Below, piece by piece: positions 48,506 to 57,927 of a stretch of DNA of 64,000 nucleotides. The notes below the pieces were generated by a model that saw nothing but the letters and a program-made list of their open reading frames with translations, was not told where the DNA came from and ran no database searches. Source of the DNA: Rickettsia sp. Oklahoma-10 (lineage in GTDB: Bacteria; Pseudomonadota; Alphaproteobacteria; Rickettsiales; Rickettsiaceae); assembly GCF_039954865.1 (NCBI RefSeq), contig NZ_CP157197.1:1009501-1073500 (forward strand). Direction: 5' to 3'. Each line of letters starts with the position of its first letter. Positions within the stretch are counted from its first letter, which is position 1. Both the position numbers and the translations under genes were made by a program.

Positions 48506-50998
48506 TTAATCTTCTGTAACCACCCCTATCAAACTTGTTGTTAAATTATCATTGTGATTAATAATATTGCTTTCTACCTCTAGCAGCATATTATTTAAAT
48601 TATTTTCTATATCCCGTAGATTATGGTCCTGTTCTTGAAAAGAGTTATCTAATATGGGAAGAATATCTTTAAACCACCCAGAATTTATAAACTTTTCTTT
48701 GAATTGTGTAATTATTTCTATAGATGGCTTAAACCATTTAATAATTTCTATTAATATTTTATTATCATGGTGGTTTTCTTCAAAAAGATAGTCTATATAA
48801 TCACAAACCATTAATTCACTTTTAAACTTATTGATCTTTATTTGTGATGAATTACAACACCAAGTAGTAAACTCATGAGCTAACTTAAATTTGTCTTTAC
48901 ATAGTAACTCTATGCATACACCTACTGTATTTTTAGCAGGGTGTAATATCCATTCTTTAAATTGCTTTATTTCTTCTTCATTAGTAAAACACCAATGAGT
49001 AAACTCCTCTAATGATTGTAATTGGTTATCTTTGATGACTAAATTTATTACTAATTCTACTATTTCAAAATTGTCATGATACTGATAAAAGTGCTGTTTA
49101 AATTGATCAATTTGTTGTTGACTATTGGCAAAACTCCAATTTAAAATCTGTTCTAACAATTGATATTTACCTTCCTCGATTAACTTACAAATTATTTCTC
49201 TGAAATACAATTTAGGAATTCCTAATTTAAAATTATTTATTATGTTTTGACTATCTGGAACACACCATTTAAAATAATGTTCTAGTGCTACAAAATCTGC
49301 TTTATTATTTGTAACAATACTTTCTAGTGCATTTTTACAAATTTTACTATATACTAAACCTTGCTTAAATTCCCTTATTGCATCAGCAGATTTGAAAGCC
49401 CATTCCAAGAACTGAACTACTTTGCTCCATTCATTATTTTGTATAAAATGTACAGCTATATCATGTCCTTTTAATTTAACAAACTTCTGCTTAAATGTAT
49501 TGATATCTTCCTCAGACACAAGAGCACTACTGATGAACATCTCTAGTACCTCTAATTGCTCACTTATAACAAGCTGGTGACATTTATTATTAATACTATG
49601 AAATGAAAATATCATGCTCTTTTTTTGTATATTATTAATATCTGGCAACATCAACTTAATCAAATCTATATTTCTTGTATGCAGTAACCTAAAGAATATA
49701 TTGATGCCACAAGAACCATCTTGAAATTCAAACACAAATTCTTTTAAATGTTTAGGAGCAAATTGCCACAATTCCTTACAGAGCATTTTATACTGATTAT
49801 ATTTTTCAATATCTTCATAATGTTGTTCCATACGATACAATACAATATTTTCTAATACACTAAGATAATCTAATTCAGAAATTGAATTCCATATATGATG
49901 TATTGTAGGTAAAAAATAATCTTTCCATAACCAATCATCTAAAAGAGATAATAATATATCACGAGAACCAGTCTTAAATACTTCTTGTTGTTGTTCTTCA
50001 TTCATTTGTGATAGAAAAAAACATTTAAGATCAGTATTACTTATATTTTGTAATGCTGTTATTATGTTTCGTGACTTTTCATCATCACTGAATTTATACC
50101 ATATGTATTTTATGACTACTTGGTTTTTGTACAATAATTTATTATAACCATAAAGACCTACTAATACTTGAAATAAATACTCATTTACACTGCTATGAAC
50201 ACCAGCTTCTTGTTTTAATTTTGCATCTAGTATTGCAAGGTATTGTGCTATCTCATCAACACTACTATAATTACCGCGATATTTTATATTATAGGTATCA
50301 ATTGATTTTTTAATTTCTTCTTTTAATTCTACAAAATTTTTTATTATGTAATTAATCCAAAAATATGACATCGGTTGCATTGTGATAGACCCTAAATGTA
50401 AGGTTGGCAGGACTTGTGGAACAATAATTTTTATTTTATCTTCAAGACAATAATTACAAGCAAGATTATATTTATAATTATTTGATAATTCTTTCTTAAG
50501 AAATAAAATTCTAGCTGTTTCCTGATAATCTATTATTCCTCTTGATGACCAAACCAAGCTACCTATGTAATTTACTGCTATGTGATGCATAGCTTGATAC
50601 TGATCATTACAAAAGATACTTCTATCTTGGTATTCCATCCAATCAAATATTTCCTGCCCTATAGGATTTACAACATCTGATAAAATTTTCCTTATAGACT
50701 TGAACCTAGATAATTCTAATATCCTATCGAAGATTTTACTTTTAACTTCTTGACATAATTTATTCATATCTTCAGAGTAGGTATATCTTTGAGATACATG
50801 AGATAATTTTATTATTTCATTCTGAATATCTGCTTGACTCCATAATGTAATAATTATTTTAACAGCTGACATATGTTTAAGAGATGGCATTAAGCAATAT
50901 CTTATTACATTCTCTTGCAAAGATTCTTCTACATTAACCTTTTGTATTTTAGAAGAATTACTTCCACCTATTTCATTGTCAGCTAATTGTCTTTTCAT
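48506..50998 (-). CDS. Helical-repeat protein upstream of the toxin, candidate antidote (CifA-like position)
   Basis: 830 residues, no signal peptide or membrane segment, Asn/Lys/Glu-rich and helical. Residues 476-775 form about seven repeats of roughly 44 residues with the pattern LExxxxWxFxxxxxIxxFKxxx. Trp at 533, 577, 621, 669, 713 and 755 and FK at 502, 544, 590, 633, 680, 725 and 766 mark the register, so an alpha-solenoid is expected. The N-terminal half (1-470) is also helical without clear repeats. ATG 50998 is preceded by GAGG at proper spacing. It is the first gene of a minus-strand pair with the giant nuclease, 170 bp apart, the order of cifA-cifB. Direct sequence similarity to CifA is not evident to me; the antidote role is inferred from position. 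Confidence 0.7.
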   Translation of the reverse strand: MKRQLADNEIGGSNSSKIQKVNVEESLQENVIRYCLMPSLKHMSAVKIIITLWSQADIQNEIIKLSHVSQRYTYSEDMNKLCQEVKSKIFDRILELSRFKSIRKILSDVVNPIGQEIFDWMEYQDRSIFCNDQYQAMHHIAVNYIGSLVWSSRGIIDYQETARILFLKKELSNNYKYNLACNYCLEDKIKIIVPQVLPTLHLGSITMQPMSYFWINYIIKNFVELKEEIKKSIDTYNIKYRGNYSSVDEIAQYLAILDAKLKQEAGVHSSVNEYLFQVLVGLYGYNKLLYKNQVVIKYIWYKFSDDEKSRNIITALQNISNTDLKCFFLSQMNEEQQQEVFKTGSRDILLSLLDDWLWKDYFLPTIHHIWNSISELDYLSVLENIVLYRMEQHYEDIEKYNQYKMLCKELWQFAPKHLKEFVFEFQDGSCGINIFFRLLHTRNIDLIKLMLPDINNIQKKSMIFSFHSINNKCHQLVISEQLEVLEMFISSALVSEEDINTFKQKFVKLKGHDIAVHFIQNNEWSKVVQFLEWAFKSADAIREFKQGLVYSKICKNALESIVTNNKADFVALEHYFKWCVPDSQNIINNFKLGIPKLYFREIICKLIEEGKYQLLEQILNWSFANSQQQIDQFKQHFYQYHDNFEIVELVINLVIKDNQLQSLEEFTHWCFTNEEEIKQFKEWILHPAKNTVGVCIELLCKDKFKLAHEFTTWCCNSSQIKINKFKSELMVCDYIDYLFEENHHDNKILIEIIKWFKPSIEIITQFKEKFINSGWFKDILPILDNSFQEQDHNLRDIENNLNNMLLEVESNIINHNDNLTTSLIGVVTED

Positions 50999-52795
50999 TT
51001 TACTACCCTCGTGATTCTTTTATATTTTACCACGACTTTGTATAAGAAAATCACCGCATAAGTTGTGGCATTAAAGTATTTTAGAATTTTACTACAAAAA
51101 TATTACTATACTGAATATAGATTATGATAGATTATTTTGTTTTGTCGATGATTTTTGTAAAGGATTTTAGCAATGGTATAAAAAATCTCTAATTACTGCT
51201 GGTATGAACAAGCGAAACAGAAAATGTAAATTGAATTTACCTGTAATGACAATATTAATATCTGTTCATTGATCAGGTATATCATGCTTTAAATATTTTT
51301 ATCTTAAACTTATTAGAAATCATAGGCACTTGTTCAACTACTCAGTACACTAAAAAATAGATCTATTAAAATATCCTCTATCCTTAGATTTTATGCAACA
51401 AGAAAACTATAAACAGCTTCATACCACATTGATTTAGCAACTGAAAATATAGTTCTTTAATCTCTTTAAGTGACGAGTAGTGTTATAAAAAGTACCTAAT
51501 TTGGAGTAATAATGAAATTTGACCAGGTCAAGGAGTTATAGAGCGAAAAATGCCATTGGTGCACAAGAGTAAAAAGCGAAATTCTCAAAGATGGTGAATA
51601 TCTTGAGGTAAGCTAATAGCCTTAAGAAATCAACCACTTTCATCTTAGAGACGAAAGTTGAGTTATAGCTAAAAGTTGCATATCTGAAGTGATTGAGATT
51701 TAATCTGACATTTAAAAAATAAACAAGTATAAAATGAAGTATAAACAGATTTAACAATACCTAAAGTTGTTAAAAAGTTGGAAGAACATTTCTTAAATGT
51801 AATCTTCAATTATAAAATCCTACAGAATAGCACTAAACAAAATGCAATGTATTATGTAATTATATAATTAATAAGCTATCAACAAACCTTAAGGTGTAGC
51901 GTTTACAATTATTCTGTGTTAAATATGTTATAGTTAGTTAAAGAGCCATAACCAGAACATTAATGGTATAGTGGAAAACATCCCGTATAATAGTAGTTTT
52001 GGAGCTGTTGATAACATTGATGGCATATATTATTTATGATACATATTCGCGTTTGATCAACAATAATTTGCAAACTATTGTTCCTAACTATTTTATCCAC
52101 TCTTAATAAGGAAGTATCTCCATATTATAACAATCTAAGACATAGGATATCCATAAAACCTAAAATGATGAACAACTATCAGATTAAAACTGTTCTGATC
52201 AAAATAAATACCAAAAAGCACCAAAGAGAAAAACTAAGTAATAAAGAAGAAAGACTAAACGTAAAAAAGCCGCAAAAACTAAGTGATTCAGATAATGGAT
52301 ATACAGATATACTGTATTCTTCTTTAATTGATGCTGATTATGACTGAATTCAGTCAACTAGGCAAAACCAGAAACAACAATTAAGATCACAATATAAATT
52401 TAGATAAAAAGTATCATGTTCCCTCCAGCAAAATATAATATTAACGAGTTTAAAACACGATTTGAGCATATGTTCTCAAATTATAATAATATATAGAAAG
52501 TAAGACAAGATCTTTATCCTCTAAAATTAAAGCGTAAACACTATAAATACTAATGCACCTAAAGAACTTATACAAGCATTACATAGAAGAATATATAGAA
52601 TGAAGTTAGAGCAGACATACATAACACTCCTAGAAAACAAGATAAGGTACATAACAAATGCAAGAATATAATAATGATAGTATAATTAGTTACACGTTCT
52701 GGAGAAAAAGTAAGGCTTAAATTTATTGACACTATTATCAAATATATTTTGCAAAGCAAGATATATTAATATAGATTAAGTATGAAAAAAAATTA
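50999..52795. other. 1.8 kb gap upstream of the toxin-antidote-like operon
   Basis: AT-rich. On the plus strand an 89-residue open frame at 52078-52347 (QREKLSNKEERLNVKKPQKL, SDSDNGYTDILYSSLID) is hydrophilic and may be the tail of a dead gene whose earlier part (about 51530-52070) is scattered over frames. No family recognised. The operon promoter should lie in the first 150 bases (50999-51150). Confidence 0.35.
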
Positions 52796-53836
52796 ATGAG
52801 TAAAATGCTGAAAAATCAGAATTTAGACATAGAAAGAAAACAAGAGCATATTGAAATTAATCTGACAAAAAACGTTGAATCTACACTTAAAAGTGGCTTT
52901 GAATCTATTCAATTTATTCACAACGCATTACCGGAAATTAACTATGATAACATAGATACGACTACTACTTTCCTTGGCAAATCTTTACAAGCACCTATTC
53001 TAATTTCTAGTATGACCGGAGGAACTGCTAGAGCCAAAGATATTAACTATCGACTTGCAGAAACAGCCCAAAAAGCTGGTATTGCTATGGGTCTTGGCTC
53101 TATGAGGGTTCTGTTAACAGCAGTAGATACGATCAAGACATTTGCGGTAAGGCATATCGCTCCTGATATCCCTTTATTAGCCAATATCGGGGCAGTACAG
53201 CTTAATTACGGAGTAACACCGAAGGAATGTCAGTATTTAGTTAATGTCACCAAAGCCGATGCCTTAATCCTGCATCTAAACGTATTACAGGAGCTAACTC
53301 AACCCGAAGGTAATAGAAATTGGGAAAATCTTTTACCTAAAATAAGAGAAGTTATTAATTACCTCTCTGTCCCTGTAATTGTTAAAGAAGTAGGATACGG
53401 TTTATCTCAACAAGTTGCTAAAAACCTTATTGATGTAGGAGTTAAAGTTCTTGACATTGCAGGGAGTGGAGGAACATCCTGGAGCCAAGTTGAGGCTTAT
53501 CGTACTAAAAATTCATTACAAAACCGCATTGCTAGTAGCTTTATTAACTGGGGAATCCCAACTTGCGATTCTCTCAAGATGGTACGGGAAGTTTCAAAAA
53601 ATGTTTCAATTATTGCTAGCGGTGGATTAAAATCAGGTATTGATGGTGCAAAAGCAATTCGTATGGGAGCTAATATTTTTGGACTTGCCGGTCAATTATT
53701 AAAAGCAGCAGATACTTCGGAGCACTTGGTTTCCGAAGAGATACAATTAATAATTAAACAGCTTAAGATTACCATGTTATGCACTGGATCACGTACTTTA
53801 AAAGACCTCACAAAAGCAGAGATCAGATTGTATTAG
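52796..53836 (+). CDS. fni: Type 2 isopentenyl-diphosphate delta-isomerase (FMN/NADPH)
   Basis: 346 residues. Interconverts IPP and DMAPP with FMN and Mg2+. Features: the N-terminal RKQEHIEINL, SSMTGGTARA at 71-80, MGLGSMRVLL, PLLANIGAVQLNYG, HLNVLQELTQPEGN (substrate/metal), VIVKEVGYGLS, DIAGSGGTSW and SIIASGGLKSGIDGAKAI for the flavin phosphate. Rickettsia lack a full MEP or mevalonate pathway and take isoprenoid precursors from the host, so this enzyme would balance imported IPP/DMAPP. Intact, alone on the plus strand. Confidence 0.93.
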   Translation: MSKMLKNQNLDIERKQEHIEINLTKNVESTLKSGFESIQFIHNALPEINYDNIDTTTTFLGKSLQAPILISSMTGGTARAKDINYRLAETAQKAGIAMGLGSMRVLLTAVDTIKTFAVRHIAPDIPLLANIGAVQLNYGVTPKECQYLVNVTKADALILHLNVLQELTQPEGNRNWENLLPKIREVINYLSVPVIVKEVGYGLSQQVAKNLIDVGVKVLDIAGSGGTSWSQVEAYRTKNSLQNRIASSFINWGIPTCDSLKMVREVSKNVSIIASGGLKSGIDGAKAIRMGANIFGLAGQLLKAADTSEHLVSEEIQLIIKQLKITMLCTGSRTLKDLTKAEIRLY

Positions 53837-54437
53837 TTTATTCATGATATATAGGTAATGAACTTTGTGATTTATAGACATAGTTACAATAATAATGTAA
53901 GACTAGAAGTGATCTAGTTATAAAAATTCCAGTATTGATTGGACCCCTAAGATTAAATTACGTTTAAATCAGGTTAATTTATATAAGGAGATAGGTAATA
54001 CAGGGAAAGTTGTGGCTACTATGGTATTTCAAGATTAACTTTACACACACAAATGGTATAAAGGCGTAGATGGATTAAATAATTTAAGTGTCATATTTTT
54101 CAGCAATTTTATTTGATATTGATTATACACTACTCCAAGAAAGTAACAAAAGCTTAGTAATTCATAAGCAGTATAAGAATCAAAAACACTGACGATTTTA
54201 TGTTTTAGCTTAGCTTGTTTGCTAGTATCAATACTACCTTCTATCTTATCTAAGTATCGTCCTTTAAGTTTGTTTACATATGCTAGAGTTAAACTGAAAT
54301 TTAGCATGATCAATTAGCTGTATTAGCTTCTCGCAGTTCATGAGCAAAAGAGCCGTAGCAAGCAAAACGCAAAGGGTTGTATTGAACCTGTATTACATCT
54401 ACTTCGATAGCTCGTAAAAGCACTGTAAATTAAAGGA
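53837..54437 (-). other. Gap with gene fragments
   Basis: The minus strand 54041-54313 holds a 90-residue open stretch (KGRYLDKIEGSIDTSKQAKL, FDSYTAYELLSFCYFLGVVY) of unknown family. Next to it, at 54315-54420 in another frame, is VLLRAIEVDVIQVQYNPLRF, which recalls an aldo/keto reductase core. On the plus strand, 53930-54040 reads DWTPKIKLRLNQVNLYKEIG. All look like debris of separate dead genes. Confidence 0.3.
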
Positions 54438-54512
54438 TGGCTGGGGCGGGAGGATTCGAACCTCCGGATGACGATACCAAAAACCGTTGCCTTACCACTT
54501 GGCGACGCCCCA
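54438..54512 (-). tRNA. tRNA-Gln (TTG)
   Basis: 75 nt with CCA encoded (54438-54440 on the plus strand as TGG). The acceptor TGGGGCG pairs with CGCCCCA. The anticodon stem ACGGT/ATCGT holds loop TTTTGGT, anticodon TTG for glutamine. The T arm has GGTTCGAATCC. Confidence 0.93.
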
Positions 54513-54532
54513 AAGTAATAATATTAACTAAT

Positions 54533-54572
54533 CTCCCCATGGCTTGACCAAACCGCAGTATGACATGCACTT
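54533..54572. repeat. RPE-like unit
   Basis: CCATGGCTTGACCAAACCGC and AGTATGACAT, the same unit type as CATACCATGGCTTGACCAAAG near 19605 and the intact hairpin at 60655-60685. Confidence 0.5.
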
Positions 54573-54609
54573 TGCATAAGACTTTATACCAAAATAGTAT
54601 AAACGTCAA

Positions 54610-56565
54610 TTACAATAATGATTCTAAAAATAAATTTATTTCATTATTAAGCCAATTCCTCGCCTGCGTAGATAACAAATCATAAATTTTAGCTCTAATT
54701 TTATTATAATATTCCTTGATATAGCTTATTTCATCAATATTAAGTAGTTTCACATCAATTAATTTACTAGCATAAGGCACTAAGCTTAAGGTCTCAAATT
54801 CAAGCCATCCACTATTTTCTTTTATATACATTAAATTTTCGATTCTAATTCCATATTTTCCAGGAATATAAAAACCTGGTTCATTAGATATAATCATACC
54901 TGCTTTAAGTACAGTTTTATTACAAAGAGTTATGCTTTGCGGTCCTTCATGAACACTCAAGAAGCTTCCTACCCCATGCCCTGTACCGTGCGGATAATCT
55001 AGCATTTCTTGCCATAAATATTGCCGAGCGAGTATATCAAGATTAGATCCCATAACAATATTTTGCGGGAATTTTACTCTTGCTAAAGCAATATGTCCTT
55101 TAAGTACTTGCGTATAACGCTTTTTCTGCTCATCGGTCGGTGTACCTATCACGATCGTTCTAGTTATATCGGTGGTAGCTCCTCTATATTGACCACCGGA
55201 ATCTATAAGTAATATCCCGTGCTCTATAATTTTTTTAGCAGTTTTTGGATTAGCTCTATAATGAATAATCGCACTATTTTCCTGAAACCCGCAAATAGGG
55301 GGAAAACTATCTGAAACATAACCCTCTTGTTTAGCTCGATACTCTGTAAGCTTTAACCCGAGGGTGTATTCTGTTATTGCATCATTCCCGTTTCCCCATA
55401 TGTTATTACCATGACAGCGGGAATCCATACTGTACTTTTCTGGATCCCCGTTTTCACATGGATAACATTGAGAAAAATCTGCAAAAAATTCACACAAAGC
55501 TACTGCATCTTTAATATGAAAATCAATTGCATGCTTAATTTCGATCTCATTTTTACAGGCTTTTGGTATTAGGCATGGATCAGTAATTTTTTGTACTTGT
55601 TTATCAGTTATTAAGTCCATTATATAGACAGACGCTATACTAGCATCAATAAAAATATTCTCGCTATCTCTTAAAATATTTTCAAATTCTTTTTCAGGTA
55701 AAATCGTTATTTCAGGACGCGCATTAATAATTTCAGTATCAATTCTTGATGGAGCAATAAATAGATATAATTTTGTAGAAGTGAGTATAACTTTAGCAAA
55801 CATTAAAGGTGTATAAGCAACGTCACTAGCGCGCAAATTTAGTAACCAGCATATAGAAGAGCTATCGAGAATGACCAAAGCTGATACAGTGTCATTCCAA
55901 CCCTCTTTATTGTCATTCACACAAAAGCAGGAATCCAAAAAAGTTTTACGGCACTGATTTATCTTCTCTAGATGACTAATACCGGCAAATTCAATATCAT
56001 ACAAATCTACCTTAGAATATTGCTCTAGAGGCTGATTATACCAAATCTTATCAACTAAATTACCGTTAATTCTCTGAAAGTTGAACTTTAAATTTGATAT
56101 AGTAGGATAAGTAAATAATTCAGAATCATAACCTACAACATAATTCAGAAAGCTTGATATAAGCAAATTTTTTAGATCTCGGCTTTCACATATTAACATA
56201 CGCTCTGCAGGCACACCTTTAAATTCATCTTGTCTGAACCTTTCTAAATTATACTGTATTTTCGTATCTTTATTTAATATAGATATATCTTTTAAATCAA
56301 AAATCTTAAAAAGCTCTAAATCAAGTTCTTGGTTCGCTTGCTCTAAATAACGACCGTCCGTAAAAAATAATGCTACATCCTTAAATATAATAACCATACC
56401 GTTTGAGCCGGTAAAACCTGTAATATATTCAAGTCTTTTAGCATAATCCGGTACACATACACTCATATATTTATCGTTAGATGGAATTATATAACCGTCT
56501 ATATTATATTCTGTGAATAAGCTTCTAAGTAGATTAACTCTCTCTTTTATCATATTCTCTATCAT
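54610..56565 (-). CDS. pepP: Xaa-Pro aminopeptidase (M24B, aminopeptidase P)
   Basis: About 651 residues from the preferred start MIENMIKERVNLLRSLF at 56565. An in-frame start at 56634 adds 23 residues that are repeat DNA (MVSSSEMVHHQ..). It removes N-terminal residues ahead of proline. The creatinase-like N-domain includes GYIIPSNDKYMSVCVPDYAK and RLEYITGFTGSNG. Metal ligands lie in LIDSGGQYRGATTDITRTI (two Asp), HGTGHGVGSFLSVHE (His), ISNEPGFY (Glu) and GIRIENL (Glu). Two RPE-type insertions interrupt it without breaking the frame: TFLDSCFCVNDNK (DNA 55911-55945) and YSMDSRCHGNNIWGNGND (DNA 55384-55470). Both lie in surface loops, so activity is plausible. Confidence 0.9.
   Translation of the reverse strand: MIENMIKERVNLLRSLFTEYNIDGYIIPSNDKYMSVCVPDYAKRLEYITGFTGSNGMVIIFKDVALFFTDGRYLEQANQELDLELFKIFDLKDISILNKDTKIQYNLERFRQDEFKGVPAERMLICESRDLKNLLISSFLNYVVGYDSELFTYPTISNLKFNFQRINGNLVDKIWYNQPLEQYSKVDLYDIEFAGISHLEKINQCRKTFLDSCFCVNDNKEGWNDTVSALVILDSSSICWLLNLRASDVAYTPLMFAKVILTSTKLYLFIAPSRIDTEIINARPEITILPEKEFENILRDSENIFIDASIASVYIMDLITDKQVQKITDPCLIPKACKNEIEIKHAIDFHIKDAVALCEFFADFSQCYPCENGDPEKYSMDSRCHGNNIWGNGNDAITEYTLGLKLTEYRAKQEGYVSDSFPPICGFQENSAIIHYRANPKTAKKIIEHGILLIDSGGQYRGATTDITRTIVIGTPTDEQKKRYTQVLKGHIALARVKFPQNIVMGSNLDILARQYLWQEMLDYPHGTGHGVGSFLSVHEGPQSITLCNKTVLKAGMIISNEPGFYIPGKYGIRIENLMYIKENSGWLEFETLSLVPYASKLIDVKLLNIDEISYIKEYYNKIRAKIYDLLSTQARNWLNNEINLFLESLL
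55384..55470. repeat. RPE inserted in-frame in pepP (second)
   Basis: ATTCCCGTTTCCCCATATG / CAGCGGGAATCCAT and GATCCCCGTTTTCACATGG: a composite of two TTCCCGC-type arms, translated as part of the peptidase. Confidence 0.65.
55911..55945. repeat. RPE inserted in-frame in pepP (first)
   Basis: TGTCATTCACACAAAAGCAG and GAATCCAAAA: the GTCATTCxCxCxAAAGCxGGAATCC unit, translated as DSCFCVND. Confidence 0.6.
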
Positions 56566-56649
56566 AACGCAGCTTGTGACCACGGTATCCATAAAAATAA
56601 CTTGATGATGGACCATCTCACTTGATGACACCAAGGACTTTGCAATGGA

Positions 56650-57927
56650 CTATTTACTACTTCTATACCACATGTAATATACAGGAATACCAAGTATAGT
56701 AAAGGAGCTAGCTATAATTAGAGTTTTAATAGGTGTTGCATAAATAACCCAACTACAAAAAATAATAGATATTATAGCTATAAGTAAATAATAATAAGAA
56801 AAATTTTCTTTTGAACTAAGAATTACTTTTAAAAATGCTAAGCTACAAATTAAGTAAACAAATAAAAATGCTATGACCGAAAAATCTATTATTTGTGTTA
56901 GCTGCTTGGCAAAATTATCATTTGCTGTAAAGACTAATAACGGCACAATACCAAGGCAGCTTACAATAATTCCGTAAGTTGGGGCATTATTACTGTTTTT
57001 CTTAGCAAAAAATTTCGGCAATAATCCATCTTCGGCAAGCCCAAGAGCAATCTGTCCACTAGCTAGCACCCAAGCATTGAGTGTACCTATACATATAATC
57101 GAGGCTATAACTGCAATGACGCTTGACCATTTACCACCAAATAATAATGCGGCAGCATCCGCATAAGGAGCTTTAGCACTAATAAGTTCAGCAGCAGGGA
57201 TTAATCCCATTATACCTATACTATTTATAATATATAACACCGCTACACAGAAAGTGCCAAACATTATGGCTCTTGGAATGGTCTTTGCCGGATCTTTTAC
57301 CGCCCCTGCCGTAGTAGTTGCGCACTCAACCCCAATAAATCCCCAAAAAGTAAGAAGTGCAACTCTTCCCATTACAGTTGGAATACGTAAATTCTCTACT
57401 TCTTTATCTATAACAATATTATCTATATCAAAATGAGATAATGCAGCTAAACCTACTACAAGCAGTGGAACAAATTTTAAGAGAGTTAAATAAAACTCTG
57501 CTTTTCCTGCTACTTCAGGACCTTTTAAATTTAAAACCGCAATAGCACTTAATAATATTATCTGTAATATTAAATCCAAAATAACTTGTGATTTAAAAAA
57601 AGGTGTCAGGTAACCTATTGCTGAGATAACAACTATACTTGTACTGACAAAGGATATAACCCAGTAAGTCCAACCCGTGAAGAAGGCTATTTTATCCCCG
57701 AAACTTTCCTGTACATAAACGTGAGGACCACCCGTTTTAGGAAATTTTGCACATAAGTACGAGAATACAAGCGCTATACTCATAGCACCAAATAGTGACA
57801 ACACCCAACCATAAATACTATATATACCGAAGGGCGCTAAACTTAACGGCAATATAAAAATGCTAGTACCGATTTGACTTCCGGTCACTAAGGCAAAAAC
57901 CGCCCAGAAACCTAATTTTTGCGACAT
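56650..57927 (-). CDS. APC-family amino acid permease/antiporter
   Basis: 425 residues with about twelve hydrophobic helices. Helix 1 carries VTGSQIGTSIFILPLSLAPFG, the GSxIGxGIF-like unwound substrate site of AdiC/PotE-type transporters; helix 6 has LTFWGFIGVECATTTAGAVK with the conserved E-x-(A/S); SGQIALGLAEDGLLPKFFA and NSNNAPTYGIIVS follow. Inner-membrane uptake or exchange of host amino acids (arginine/ornithine-like or similar) is expected; the substrate cannot be assigned. It lies just upstream of pepP on the same strand, so peptide trimming and amino-acid uptake may be linked. Confidence 0.88.
   Translation of the reverse strand: MSQKLGFWAVFALVTGSQIGTSIFILPLSLAPFGIYSIYGWVLSLFGAMSIALVFSYLCAKFPKTGGPHVYVQESFGDKIAFFTGWTYWVISFVSTSIVVISAIGYLTPFFKSQVILDLILQIILLSAIAVLNLKGPEVAGKAEFYLTLLKFVPLLVVGLAALSHFDIDNIVIDKEVENLRIPTVMGRVALLTFWGFIGVECATTTAGAVKDPAKTIPRAIMFGTFCVAVLYIINSIGIMGLIPAAELISAKAPYADAAALLFGGKWSSVIAVIASIICIGTLNAWVLASGQIALGLAEDGLLPKFFAKKNSNNAPTYGIIVSCLGIVPLLVFTANDNFAKQLTQIIDFSVIAFLFVYLICSLAFLKVILSSKENFSYYYLLIAIISIIFCSWVIYATPIKTLIIASSFTILGIPVYYMWYRSSK

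Noticed and set aside
51536-51757. 73-residue minus-strand ORF upstream of the operon
   Set aside because: Low-complexity Phe/Leu-rich text, no ribosome-binding site, and the plus strand there shows debris of another frame.
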